A stretch of 64,000 bases of DNA from NCBI GenBank assembly GCA_023411575.1, contig JAEYOP010000009.1, positions 91,690 to 155,689 of the forward strand. Direction: 5' to 3'. Each line of letters opens with the position of its first letter. Within the stretch, counting starts at the first letter, position 1. The position numbers were made by a program, and so were the translations under genes. The notes under the pieces were generated by a model. That model was not told where the DNA came from, searched no databases, and saw only the letters and a program-made list of their open reading frames with translations. This stretch comes from Bacillota bacterium (GTDB lineage Bacteria > Bacillota > Clostridia > Acetivibrionales > DTU013). Shown here piece after piece: positions 52,223 to 60,726 of the stretch.

Positions 52223-52816
52223 TTGAATTCAGGTTATCATCACGGTGATTTAAGAGCGGAGCTGATCCGGGAGGGCCTGCTCATACTGGACCGGGAAGGC
52301 TGCGAAGGCCTGTCCCTGCGCAAGGTGGCCAAAGCCTGCGGCGTAAGCCAGACGGCGCCTTACCGTCATTTTAAGGACAAGAACGAGCTCATCCTGGCGA
52401 TCGTCGAGCAGGCTATGCAGGCGTTCAACCAGAGCCTTGCCGACGCTGCCGGAAAGCACGGCGACCCGCGGCTCGGGCTCAAGGAAATGGGCGTGGCCTA
52501 TGTCCGTTTTTTCGTTGAAAACCCCGAATACTTGCGCTTCCTGTTTTTCACCGACCCGGAGCTGAAAAAGGAGATAGAGCTGTGCGCCCAAGACGCGCAC
52601 TTCGAGAGCGGACATCCCTTCGCCACCTTCTACGAGGCGGTGAAGCGCTACCGGGAGGCCTATCCCGACCGGGATGCCGGGCAGGACGAGCTTGTGCTCC
52701 TCTGCTGGGGCCTCGTCCACGGCATCGCCGCGCTGATCGCCAACAAGGCCATGCCTTACGGCGGCGATCCCATTGCCCTTGCCGAGAAAATACTCTGGGA
52801 TGAAAAATTCTTGTAG
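52223..52816 (+). CDS. TetR-family transcription repressor
   Basis: 197 aa from a TTG 8 bases after AAAGGAGGA. N-terminal helix-turn-helix (LSLRKVAKACGVSQTAPYRH, about residues 29-48) preceded by the typical NSGYHHGDLRAELI start. The C-terminal helical domain is of the WHG type common in such regulators (FFVENPEYLRFLFFTDPEL). It probably binds the two palindromes in the 108-bp divergent gap and represses the flavoproteins until an inducer binds. Confidence 0.93.
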   Translation: MNSGYHHGDLRAELIREGLLILDREGCEGLSLRKVAKACGVSQTAPYRHFKDKNELILAIVEQAMQAFNQSLADAAGKHGDPRLGLKEMGVAYVRFFVENPEYLRFLFFTDPELKKEIELCAQDAHFESGHPFATFYEAVKRYREAYPDRDAGQDELVLLCWGLVHGIAALIANKAMPYGGDPIALAEKILWDEKFL

Positions 52817-52859
52817 CATTGACTTTACAGCTTTCAGGACCTGCCGCACACCGGCGTCT

Positions 52860-52888
52860 TTTGGGTTGAAACCCAAATCTTTTTTTCA
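52860..52888 (+). terminator. Intrinsic terminator after tetR-type gene
   Basis: TTTGGGT/ACCCAAA stem, TGAA loop, tail TCTTTTTTT. Confidence 0.85.
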
Positions 52889-52908
52889 TTGTATATAGTT
52901 TACGGAAA

Positions 52909-52938
52909 GTATAAATTTTATCCAATTTGACAATACTA
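52909..52938 (+). promoter_or_regulatory. Predicted sigma-F-type promoter of spoIIR
   Basis: GTATA, 15 bases, GACAATACTA. It matches the forespore sigma-F pattern (GYWTA-N15-GGNNANANTN) except one base of the -10. It lies 77 bp before the spoIIR start, and spoIIR is a sigma-F gene in B. subtilis. Confidence 0.55.
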
Positions 52939-53014
52939 ATTATTGAAATGGAAGCATAATGCTCCATGAAACCATAAATCAGCATGTATTAGTATTGCCA
53001 GGGGGATTTTCCAG

Positions 53015-53743
53015 ATGAACGGATATTTTTCAACGATAAGGGCGCTTCTCCGATTAAAACGCATGGCGGGAATCATAAAAATGGTGTCGGTGTCTGCGGT
53101 CATACTGGCCGTCGTTTCCGTCACCGCGCTGAGCATATATTCCGGCAACATCGGCAGCCATCTTTCCGACAGCCTGATCCGGCTGCATGTGGTGGCGAAC
53201 AGCGACTCGCCGGAGGACCAGTCCCTGAAAAGGGACGTCAGGGATGCGGTGCTTGCCTACATGCGCAAGCAGCTTGCGGACTCGAAGGACATCACCCATA
53301 CAAAGGCGGTCATCAGCGAGGATCTTGAAAAAATCACGGCCATTGCGGAAGACGTCGTGGCCGGACACGGCAAGAACTACAAAGTGAAGACCTCTCTCGG
53401 AAATTATCCTTTCCCGACCAAATCCTACGGCGACATCTCCCTGCCCGCGGGCAGCTACCAGGCGCTGCGGCTGGTCATCGGCAACGGGGAGGGGGCAAAC
53501 TGGTGGTGTGTGCTTTTCCCGCCGCTTTGCTTCGTGGACGTAACCCACGGAACCGTTCCCGACTCCGTCAAGGAGGACCTGAAGGAGGTTCTGACCCAGG
53601 AGGAGTACAATATCCTGACCTCGGCCGATGAGGAGAGCGATATCCCCATCAAGGTCAAATTCAAAATCGTCGAGCTGTTCCAGGATTCAAAGGTGAAATT
53701 CACCGGCGCAATCAACAAGCTATTCAAAACTTCACCGGGATGA
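53015..53743 (+). CDS. spoIIR: Stage II sporulation protein R
   Basis: 242-aa forespore-secreted signal protein that triggers SpoIIGA to process pro-sigma-E in the mother cell. N-terminal membrane/signal helix (about residues 24-46: VSVSAVILAVVSVTALSIYS) and the family core LSDSLIRLHVVANSDSPEDQ, then LKRDVRDAVLAYM and WWCVLFPPLCFVD. The C-terminus carries a polar extension. GGGGG lies 10 bases before ATG. Confidence 0.95.
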   Translation: MNGYFSTIRALLRLKRMAGIIKMVSVSAVILAVVSVTALSIYSGNIGSHLSDSLIRLHVVANSDSPEDQSLKRDVRDAVLAYMRKQLADSKDITHTKAVISEDLEKITAIAEDVVAGHGKNYKVKTSLGNYPFPTKSYGDISLPAGSYQALRLVIGNGEGANWWCVLFPPLCFVDVTHGTVPDSVKEDLKEVLTQEEYNILTSADEESDIPIKVKFKIVELFQDSKVKFTGAINKLFKTSPG

Positions 53744-53754
53744 GCCTTTTCCAT

Positions 53755-53810
53755 AAAAAGGAAAGCCCGTGGGGCCCATTCATAGGATAGGTGTCCCCGC
53801 GTCCTTTTTT
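53755..53810 (+). terminator. Intrinsic terminator after spoIIR
   Basis: AAAAAGGA/TCCTTTTTT outer arms and CGTGGGG/CCCCGCG inner stem with a 20-base loop. Confidence 0.6.
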
Positions 53811-53926
53811 CCATGCCTTTTCGAACCCCCCGAACTCTTGCAGACATTATTTGGAATGCCACGTATCTGCTATATGTGAGATAGTATTGCTGCAAAAGCT
53901 GGAAATAATTGAAGGGGGATATTAAA

Positions 53927-55426
53927 ATGAAAGAGGTTATAATAATCGGTTCCGGAATCGGCGGTCTTATTGCCGGTAACCTTCTTGCCCAAAAGGGTCA
54001 TAAAGTGACCCTTTTTGAAGCTCACAGCATGCCTGGCGGTTATACCGCCGGATTTTACAGGAAGGGTTATTATTTTGAAAGCGGAACCCTTTCCTTTGAA
54101 TCTTCGGCATCGGTATTCAAGGCTATGAAGGATATCGGGGTGTTCGAAAAGATCGATTTTGTGAAACAAAAATTGCGATTCACTTCGGAGGAATTCGATG
54201 GAATTCCTGAAAACTATATCGATTATAAAAAAATGCTTTACTCCGGTTTCCCATCCGAGAAAGAAAAGCTTAACGCAATTTTTTCCGATATGGAAAAAAT
54301 GTCCGAACTGATTGGGGGTATGGATAAGCCCATGCCCTATCTTTACAGCGGTTTTGAATTGCTAAAAGCAATGCTTCCGTACATCCTCAAAGGCCCGAAG
54401 CTGATGAAGCTTTCAAAGCAGTTGGGCGATATGACGTCGTCGGAGTTTGCTGCGAAATATTTCGAGAAGGGCTCAAAGCTATTCAGACTATTCAGTGGAT
54501 TCGGTTATCCGGATATGTCGGCCATGTTCTCAGGAGCTGCTTCAGATGGGATGTTCACCGATTATTGGACTGTAAAAGGCGGTATGCAGTCGTGGGCGGA
54601 TGTTCTTGCAGAAAACTTCAAAAAACTGGGCGGAGATTTGAGGCTGAACTCCTATGTCGACAAGATTCTGACAAAAAACAATACCGCGGTTGGGATCCTG
54701 TGCGGAAATACTGTCTATAACGCTGATTATGTTATTTCTGCCGGGGATTATAAGAAAACCCTGTTAAAACTTTTGGACAACAAGAGCCTGATTCCCCGGG
54801 AACAACAGGAAAAAATCAGCGGGGCCGCCGTCTCAGAGGGCTTCTTTACAGTGTATCTGGGCCTGAATATGTCCAACGAAGAGCTTGGAAAATACATGAA
54901 GATCCCTCATGTATTTATTCTTGATAATAAACCCGGTTACGACATTTATAATTCGAATGATGGAGAGTTTTTCAGCAGGATATCCGCTTCACTCTATTCT
55001 CCTTCCATGGTCAATCTCAAACATGCTCCTGACGGGAAATCCTCATTGATGCTTCAGACAATTGTGCCTTACCATTGGATGGATAACTGGGGAGGCGGAA
55101 ACAAGGAGATATATGGGCAATTGAAGAAAAAAGCAACGGATGCAATGATAGATAGCGTATCCGGAGTGATTCCCGGCTTGAAAGAAAGGATCGAATATAA
55201 GGACGCGGCGACCCCGCTGACTTATGAGAGATTTACGCATAATACGGACGGAGCTTCCTCCTCCTTTAGCTGGAATCCCAACAAGAAGTTTTATCCTAGT
55301 ACAATGGGCGTGAATATCGAAACACCGGTGAAGAACCTATACATCGGTTCCTGCTGGGCAATGCAGATCGGCGGTGTGCCCGGCGCCCTTGCAGCGGCGT
55401 ACCAGTGCGCAAAAAAAATAAAGTAA
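53927..55426 (+). CDS. Phytoene-desaturase-like FAD oxidoreductase
   Basis: 499 aa from the ATG after GAAGGGGGA. N-terminal FAD motif VIIIGSGIGGLIAGNLLAQK, followed by AHSMPGGYTAGFYRKGYYFE. The C-terminal flavin motif is NLYIGSCWAMQIGGVPGALA. Belongs to the CrtI/carotenoid-isomerase/retinol-saturase group. No carotenoid biosynthesis gene is nearby, and many such Clostridia proteins have no known substrate. More A+T-rich than its flanks, perhaps transferred. Confidence 0.85.
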   Translation: MKEVIIIGSGIGGLIAGNLLAQKGHKVTLFEAHSMPGGYTAGFYRKGYYFESGTLSFESSASVFKAMKDIGVFEKIDFVKQKLRFTSEEFDGIPENYIDYKKMLYSGFPSEKEKLNAIFSDMEKMSELIGGMDKPMPYLYSGFELLKAMLPYILKGPKLMKLSKQLGDMTSSEFAAKYFEKGSKLFRLFSGFGYPDMSAMFSGAASDGMFTDYWTVKGGMQSWADVLAENFKKLGGDLRLNSYVDKILTKNNTAVGILCGNTVYNADYVISAGDYKKTLLKLLDNKSLIPREQQEKISGAAVSEGFFTVYLGLNMSNEELGKYMKIPHVFILDNKPGYDIYNSNDGEFFSRISASLYSPSMVNLKHAPDGKSSLMLQTIVPYHWMDNWGGGNKEIYGQLKKKATDAMIDSVSGVIPGLKERIEYKDAATPLTYERFTHNTDGASSSFSWNPNKKFYPSTMGVNIETPVKNLYIGSCWAMQIGGVPGALAAAYQCAKKIK

Positions 55427-55550
55427 AACGCGGCCTGCGGAATCTGCCAACTATTCCTTGACGCCACTGGGGTTCTTATGTATAATGTTATCTAATATTT
55501 TTCAGAGATACCCGGAAAGCGTCGAAGAGATGTATAGGAGGTATGATTTC

Positions 55551-57053
55551 ATGGCGTTTTATTACAATGAACCATCCAGAACCTTCAGTGAATATTTGCT
55601 GCTGCCCAACCTGACAGCCAAGGATTGCACTCCTCAAAATATCCAACTGCGAACCCCGATCGTAAAATTCCACAAAGGCGAAAAGGCCTCCATGCACATC
55701 AATATACCGCTCGTATCTGCAGTAATGCAGGCCGTTTCGGACTCAGGAATGGCGATAGAGCTGGCAAGGTGCGGAGGCCTTTCTTTTATTTACGTGTCGC
55801 AGCCCATCGAACAGCAGGCGGAGATGGTGCGCAAGGTAAAGAAATACAAGGCGGGGTTTGTGGTCAGCGATTCAAACCTGAAGCCGGACGACTGCCTGAA
55901 GGATGTGGTCGAGCTGAAGGAAAAGACCGGCCATTCGACCATTGCCATTACCGAAGACGGAACGCCCTCCGGCAAATTGCTGGGGATCGTCACCAGCAGG
56001 GACTATAGGGTGAGCAGGACGCCCATGGACAGGAAGATCAAGGAATTTATGACCCCCTTTCAGTCGCTGATTTATGCGGAAGAGGGAATCTCCCTCAAGG
56101 AAGCCAACGACATGATCTGGGACCATAAGCTCAATTGCCTCCCGATCATCGACAAGCATCAAAACCTCGTTTATATGGTTTTCCGGAAGGATTACGACAG
56201 CCACAAGGAAAACCCGACGGAACTGCTCGACACCAATAAGAGCTTGATGACCGGGGCGGGCATCAATACAAGGGATTACACCCAAAGAGTGCCTGCGTTG
56301 GTGGACGCGGGAGTGGACATTCTGTGCATCGACTCTTCCGACGGATATACCGAATACCAGAAGGATACCATTGAATGGATCAAGAATGAATATGAAGGCG
56401 CCGTCAAGGTCGGCGGCGGCAATGTCGTGGACAAGGAAGGCTTCCTCTACCTGGTGGAGGCGGGCGCGGATTTTGTAAAGGTCGGCGTCGGCGGAGGCTC
56501 GATCTGCATCACCAGGGAGCAGAAGGGAATCGGCCGCGGGCAGGCTACCGCCGTGATCGAAGTGGCAAAAGCCAGGGACGAGTATTATGAGAAAACCGGC
56601 ATCTATATCCCCATCTGCTCCGATGGCGGGATTGTCCACGATTACCACATGACCCTCGCCCTTTCCATGGGGGCCAATTTCATCATGCTTGGGCGGTATT
56701 TCGCCAGGTTTGATGAAAGTCCGACCAGAAAACTCAAGATCGGAAACAACTATGTGAAGGAATACTGGGGCGAAGGCTCCAACAGGGCGCGCAACTGGCA
56801 GCGGTACGACATGGGCGGCAAGCAGAAGCTGGACTTCGAGGAAGGCGTCGATTCCTACGTGCCGTATGCAGGCAAGCTGAAGGATAACCTTGATACAACT
56901 TTGAGCAAAATTAAAGCGACCATGTGCACCTGCGGCGCGCTGAACCTGGAAGAACTCCACAGCAAGGCCAGGATGACGCTGGTCTCCTCCACAAGCATCA
57001 TCGAGGGCGGAGCTCATGACGTTATTTTGAAAGACAGCGAAACGGCGGGCTGA
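55551..57053 (+). CDS. guaB: IMP dehydrogenase
   Basis: 500-aa enzyme of GMP synthesis; ATG 8 bases after GGAGG. TIM barrel interrupted by two CBS repeats (about residues 105-225; SRDYRVSRTPMDRKIKEFMT). The catalytic loop is VGVGGGSICITREQ, where most bacteria have GPGSICTTR; the catalytic Cys and the following Arg remain. The flap has an Arg-Tyr pair (NWQRYDMGG) instead of the usual YRGMGS region. A divergent but apparently complete variant. Confidence 0.9.
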   Translation: MAFYYNEPSRTFSEYLLLPNLTAKDCTPQNIQLRTPIVKFHKGEKASMHINIPLVSAVMQAVSDSGMAIELARCGGLSFIYVSQPIEQQAEMVRKVKKYKAGFVVSDSNLKPDDCLKDVVELKEKTGHSTIAITEDGTPSGKLLGIVTSRDYRVSRTPMDRKIKEFMTPFQSLIYAEEGISLKEANDMIWDHKLNCLPIIDKHQNLVYMVFRKDYDSHKENPTELLDTNKSLMTGAGINTRDYTQRVPALVDAGVDILCIDSSDGYTEYQKDTIEWIKNEYEGAVKVGGGNVVDKEGFLYLVEAGADFVKVGVGGGSICITREQKGIGRGQATAVIEVAKARDEYYEKTGIYIPICSDGGIVHDYHMTLALSMGANFIMLGRYFARFDESPTRKLKIGNNYVKEYWGEGSNRARNWQRYDMGGKQKLDFEEGVDSYVPYAGKLKDNLDTTLSKIKATMCTCGALNLEELHSKARMTLVSSTSIIEGGAHDVILKDSETAG

Positions 57054-57175
57054 GCATCGAATCGGAGCCGTTAGGGCGGCAAGCGGGACAGGCATAATTT
57101 GAACGGCCGGAAAATATGATTTATGGAATGATCCCGGCAGAATACCCAATGTATCCCCGAAAGGGTAGGTTCAAA

Positions 57176-58285
57176 ATGCCTGATGCAGCATTAGTGGCTT
57201 TTAGCGGCGAAGAGAATACGGTCGGACGGAATCCGTTCCTTTTGTCCGGGTGCTTGAAACGGCGGGCAGGCATGGCATTATACCGGTTTTTCAACAAAAA
57301 GGCGTTTGAAAGCGGCATTCAAGAGTTTTCGATCGCTTCCACGGAGCTTCTCCGGATCGGGCTGCCGTTTGCGAGATCTTCCATAGGCTCTCTTAACAGC
57401 AAATACCTGGCGGACTATATTTTCCGGATTTGTTCGGAATATGGCTGCGCCAGGTGTTTTTTCCCCGGGGCGCAGTACGGGGCATTGGCCTGTATGGAAG
57501 GAGCTGCCGGCACGGTCGGATATTACCGGGCGGAGGATATCCGGCCGAGCTTATGCAAAAGCCTTTTTATCCCCATACTGCACGAGCTTTACGGCAGAGC
57601 CGGCATCCGGCTTGACAGCCTCGATATCGCATTCGTTTGCGGGAGCGATCCGGATGAACTGTTTTCGCTGGTAAAGCGGCTGGAGCCTTATGTAAAATAT
57701 GTGAATATCGCCGCCCCGGATAAAGGAAGCCTGGAGGCCGGGCTTGCCGGCCTTTGCGACGAATCGGGCCTGTCCGCGTTTGTCAGCGGCGATTTCGACC
57801 GCATCCTCCGGAATGCGGATCTGGTGATCCACCTCGGGGATGCGGAACTCTTATCGAAGTATCACATAGGGCGGCACACGCTGGTGCTCAATTACAGCGA
57901 GGACAATCGCCCGGTGCTGCGAGGCGAATTTCCGGTCATCAACGGCCTGCTGTTCTCTTTTCCGGGGGAGGTGCTCTCCCTGTTCGGCGAGGGGATCCGT
58001 CGCAATTACTCCAGGGAGGAGCTTTCGGAAATCCTGCTGGGGCTGAAGGCGGGCCTGCCGGCAAGGGACGGGTACGGTTCCGGCGACGACGCTGGAACGG
58101 CGAAAACGGCGGAAGTGGCGAAAATAGCGGAAGCGGAGTTAGCGGAGGCGATTTTCAACGCAAGCCGATGCCGGATCACGGGATTTGCCGGCAGAAGGAG
58201 CGTACTCCGGCCGGACTTCGTACGAAAGGCCGCGGGTCTTCCATTCCATGGACGGGAAGACGGTAATTGGCATACCGGATTGTAA
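57176..58285 (+). CDS. Protein of unknown function, 369 aa
   Basis: Start taken at the ATG 6 bases after GGTAGG; an ATG 20 codons upstream has no ribosome site. I recognise no family. The protein is Cys-containing (RICSEYGCARCFFPG) and has alternating helix and strand with a segment AFVCGSDPDELFSLVKRLE that looks like a Rossmann turn, repeated later as VIHLGDAELLSKYHIGRH. An Ala/Glu low-complexity stretch (KTAEVAKIAEAELAEA) lies near the C-terminus. A nucleotide- or cofactor-binding role is conceivable only. Confidence 0.65.
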   Translation: MPDAALVAFSGEENTVGRNPFLLSGCLKRRAGMALYRFFNKKAFESGIQEFSIASTELLRIGLPFARSSIGSLNSKYLADYIFRICSEYGCARCFFPGAQYGALACMEGAAGTVGYYRAEDIRPSLCKSLFIPILHELYGRAGIRLDSLDIAFVCGSDPDELFSLVKRLEPYVKYVNIAAPDKGSLEAGLAGLCDESGLSAFVSGDFDRILRNADLVIHLGDAELLSKYHIGRHTLVLNYSEDNRPVLRGEFPVINGLLFSFPGEVLSLFGEGIRRNYSREELSEILLGLKAGLPARDGYGSGDDAGTAKTAEVAKIAEAELAEAIFNASRCRITGFAGRRSVLRPDFVRKAAGLPFHGREDGNWHTGL

Positions 58286-58295
58286 TTCTACCTTA

Positions 58296-58324
58296 TTGAC
58301 ATTATAAACGTTGTATTCTATAAT
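58296..58324 (+). promoter_or_regulatory. Consensus sigma-A promoter of greA
   Basis: TTGACA, 17 bases, TATAAT: a perfect consensus promoter. The leader to greA is about 178 bases and holds a hairpin (GCACTG/CAGTGC, 58359-58380) with a weak T-rich tail. Confidence 0.85.
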
Positions 58325-58508
58325 GAAAAAAACTAAGATGAATTTGTGTTTATTTTCCAAGCACTGCTAATAATACCCAGTGCTATTTATATTTCACGCT
58401 TGAACTGTCTGCTGAACTTGGATTTATTACAATATCCGTAGCAGAATAAATAAAGGGTAACTGCATATATTATCAACACAAAATTTATGGGTAAAGGAGA
58501 GGCTCTAA

Positions 58509-58985
58509 ATGGCAGGCAAAGAAGTCATTCTGACTTATGAGGGCTTGAAGAAACTGGAAGAAGAGCTCGAACTGTTAAGAGGTCCCAAGAGAATGGAGAT
58601 AAAGGAAAGAATCAAGGTCGCTCTCTCCTTTGGGGATATTTCCGAAAATTCCGAGTACGATGAAGCGAAAAACGAACAGGCCTACGTGGAAGGCCGGATT
58701 GCCCAGATCGAAACCATGCTCAAGCATGCGCGGGTTATAGATGAAGAGGATGTAAGCACGGAAAAGGTAACGATCGGATCCAAGGTCCGGCTCCTCGACA
58801 TGGAATACGACGAGGAAATCGTTTACACCATCGTCGGATCCACGGAAGCGGATCCCTCCCGCTTTAAGATTTCCAATGAATCGCCGGTGGGCAGCGCGCT
58901 GATGCAGAAGAAGAAGGGAAATGTTGTCGAGGTTTCCGTGCCGGACGGCATTTTGAAGTTTAAAATATTGAAAATTGAAAAATAA
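58509..58985 (+). CDS. greA: Transcription elongation factor GreA
   Basis: 158-aa factor that helps stalled RNA polymerase by stimulating RNA cleavage. N-terminal coiled coil with the acidic tip (FGDISENSEYDEAKNEQAYV, about residues 40-59) and C-terminal FKBP-like domain (SNESPVGSALMQKKKGNVVE). AAAGGAGAGG lies before ATG. Standard length. Confidence 0.97.
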   Translation: MAGKEVILTYEGLKKLEEELELLRGPKRMEIKERIKVALSFGDISENSEYDEAKNEQAYVEGRIAQIETMLKHARVIDEEDVSTEKVTIGSKVRLLDMEYDEEIVYTIVGSTEADPSRFKISNESPVGSALMQKKKGNVVEVSVPDGILKFKILKIEK

Positions 58986-59037
58986 GGGCATATAACGCTT
59001 TATTTGATGACTAATTTAATATATAATTATAATTTAG

Positions 59038-59074
59038 ATAACAGTTTGCATCATGTAAACTGTTATTCTTACTT
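59038..59074 (+). terminator. Terminator-like hairpin between greA and lysS
   Basis: ATAACAGTTT/AAACTGTTAT perfect 10-bp stem with a 9-base loop and tail TCTTACTT. A partial terminator; some greA transcription may pass to lysS. Confidence 0.6.
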
Positions 59075-59144
59075 CATACCCTTTTTGGCAGTATACCCGG
59101 CAGGGCCGGACTGCCAGGACAGAATACCGGCGGGAGGTTCGCAG

Positions 59145-60638
59145 ATGGCGGATAATAATGAAAACATTCAGGAGATACAGGACCTGAATGAAATATTGAA
59201 GGTAAGAAGGACGAAGCTTCAGGAGCTTCAGCAGAACGGAAAGGATCCTTTCAGGATCATCAAATACGATGTCACGAGCAACGCGGCCCAAATTCTTGAA
59301 AATTTTGAAGGCATGGAAGGAAAGCAGGTATCGGTGGCTGGCAGGCTTATGTCCAAAAGGGGCATGGGCAAGGCCAGCTTTTGTGATTTGCAGGACCGCG
59401 ACGGCAAGATCCAGCTGTATGTCAAGATCGACGATGTCGGGGCGGAAGCTTATGAGGATTTTAAAAAGTTTGACATAGGGGATATCGTCGGGGTAAAAGG
59501 CACCGTGTTCAAGACGCACAAGGGCGAAATCTCCATCAAGACCGAAAGCATTCTGCTGCTTTCCAAGTCCCTCCAGCCCCTGCCGGAAAAATGGCACGGC
59601 CTGAAGGACGTGGACATGCGCTACAGGCAAAGATATGTGGACCTTATCATCAATCCCGAGGTCCGCAAGACATTCATCACGCGAAGCAAAATTTTGACGG
59701 CGATCCGGAAATACCTGGACGAGAGGGGCTTCCTTGAGGTCGATACGCCGATCCTCAACACAATACCGGGCGGAGCCACCGCCAAGCCGTTTATAACCCA
59801 TCATAATACGCTGGACATCGACCTGTATATGAGAATTGCCCCCGAGCTTTATCTGAAGCGCCTGATCGTGGGCGGCCTGGAAAAGGTTTATGAGATGGGC
59901 AGGATGTTCCGGAATGAGGGTATGTCCATCAAGCACAATCCGGAGTTCACCATGATGGAGGTTTATGAAGCCTATACCGATTACAGAGGGATGATGGAAC
60001 TGACGGAGAACCTTATTTCCACTGTTGCCAACGAAGTGCTCGGCACGACGAAAATCTCCTACCAGGGGCAGGAAATCGACCTGACGCCTCCATGGACCAG
60101 ACTGACCATGCGGGAAGCGGTATTGAAATATTCCAGCGTGGATTTCGATACGATCGGGACCGATGAGGAAGCCCGCGGCATCGCACGGGAGAAGAAGCTC
60201 CATGTGGAAAACAAGATGACGAAGGGCGAGGTCATGAGCCTGATGTTTGAAGAGCTGGCGGAGGCCCAGTTGATCCAGCCGACCTTCATTACGGATTATC
60301 CCGTGGAGCTCTCTCCGCTTACCAAGAGAAAGCCGGACAGACCGGACCTGGTGGAGCGTTTTGAATTGTTCATCACCGGCAGGGAGATGGCCAATGCCTA
60401 TTCGGAGTTGAATGATCCCATCGACCAGAAGGAACGGTTCCTGCAGCAGGTCAAAAAGAGGGAAGCCGGAGATGACGAGGCCAATATGATGGACGACGAC
60501 TATGTTAACGCGCTGGAATACGGCCTGCCTCCGACGGGCGGACTGGGCATCGGCGTAGACAGGCTGATCATGCTTTTGACCGATTCCTACTCGATCCGGG
60601 ACATCCTTCTCTTCCCGACCATGAAGCCGAGGGATTGA
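59145..60638 (+). CDS. lysS: Lysyl-tRNA synthetase (class II)
   Basis: 497 aa from the ATG after GGGAGG. N-terminal OB-fold anticodon domain (QVSVAGRLMSKRGMGKASFC), then the class II core: motif 1 (FLEVDTPILNTIPGGATAKP), motif 2 (VYEMGRMFRNEGMSIKHNPE) and motif 3 (GLPPTGGLGIGVDRLIMLLT). Follows greA as in many Firmicutes. Confidence 0.98.
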   Translation: MADNNENIQEIQDLNEILKVRRTKLQELQQNGKDPFRIIKYDVTSNAAQILENFEGMEGKQVSVAGRLMSKRGMGKASFCDLQDRDGKIQLYVKIDDVGAEAYEDFKKFDIGDIVGVKGTVFKTHKGEISIKTESILLLSKSLQPLPEKWHGLKDVDMRYRQRYVDLIINPEVRKTFITRSKILTAIRKYLDERGFLEVDTPILNTIPGGATAKPFITHHNTLDIDLYMRIAPELYLKRLIVGGLEKVYEMGRMFRNEGMSIKHNPEFTMMEVYEAYTDYRGMMELTENLISTVANEVLGTTKISYQGQEIDLTPPWTRLTMREAVLKYSSVDFDTIGTDEEARGIAREKKLHVENKMTKGEVMSLMFEELAEAQLIQPTFITDYPVELSPLTKRKPDRPDLVERFELFITGREMANAYSELNDPIDQKERFLQQVKKREAGDDEANMMDDDYVNALEYGLPPTGGLGIGVDRLIMLLTDSYSIRDILLFPTMKPRD

Positions 60639-60726
60639 CAGGAACGGCCGGTCGGCATACAAACCGGCAAATGCGGAATATAGATATAGATAAAAGAATT
60701 GCACGTTAGCCCAGGGGGGCATGTAT

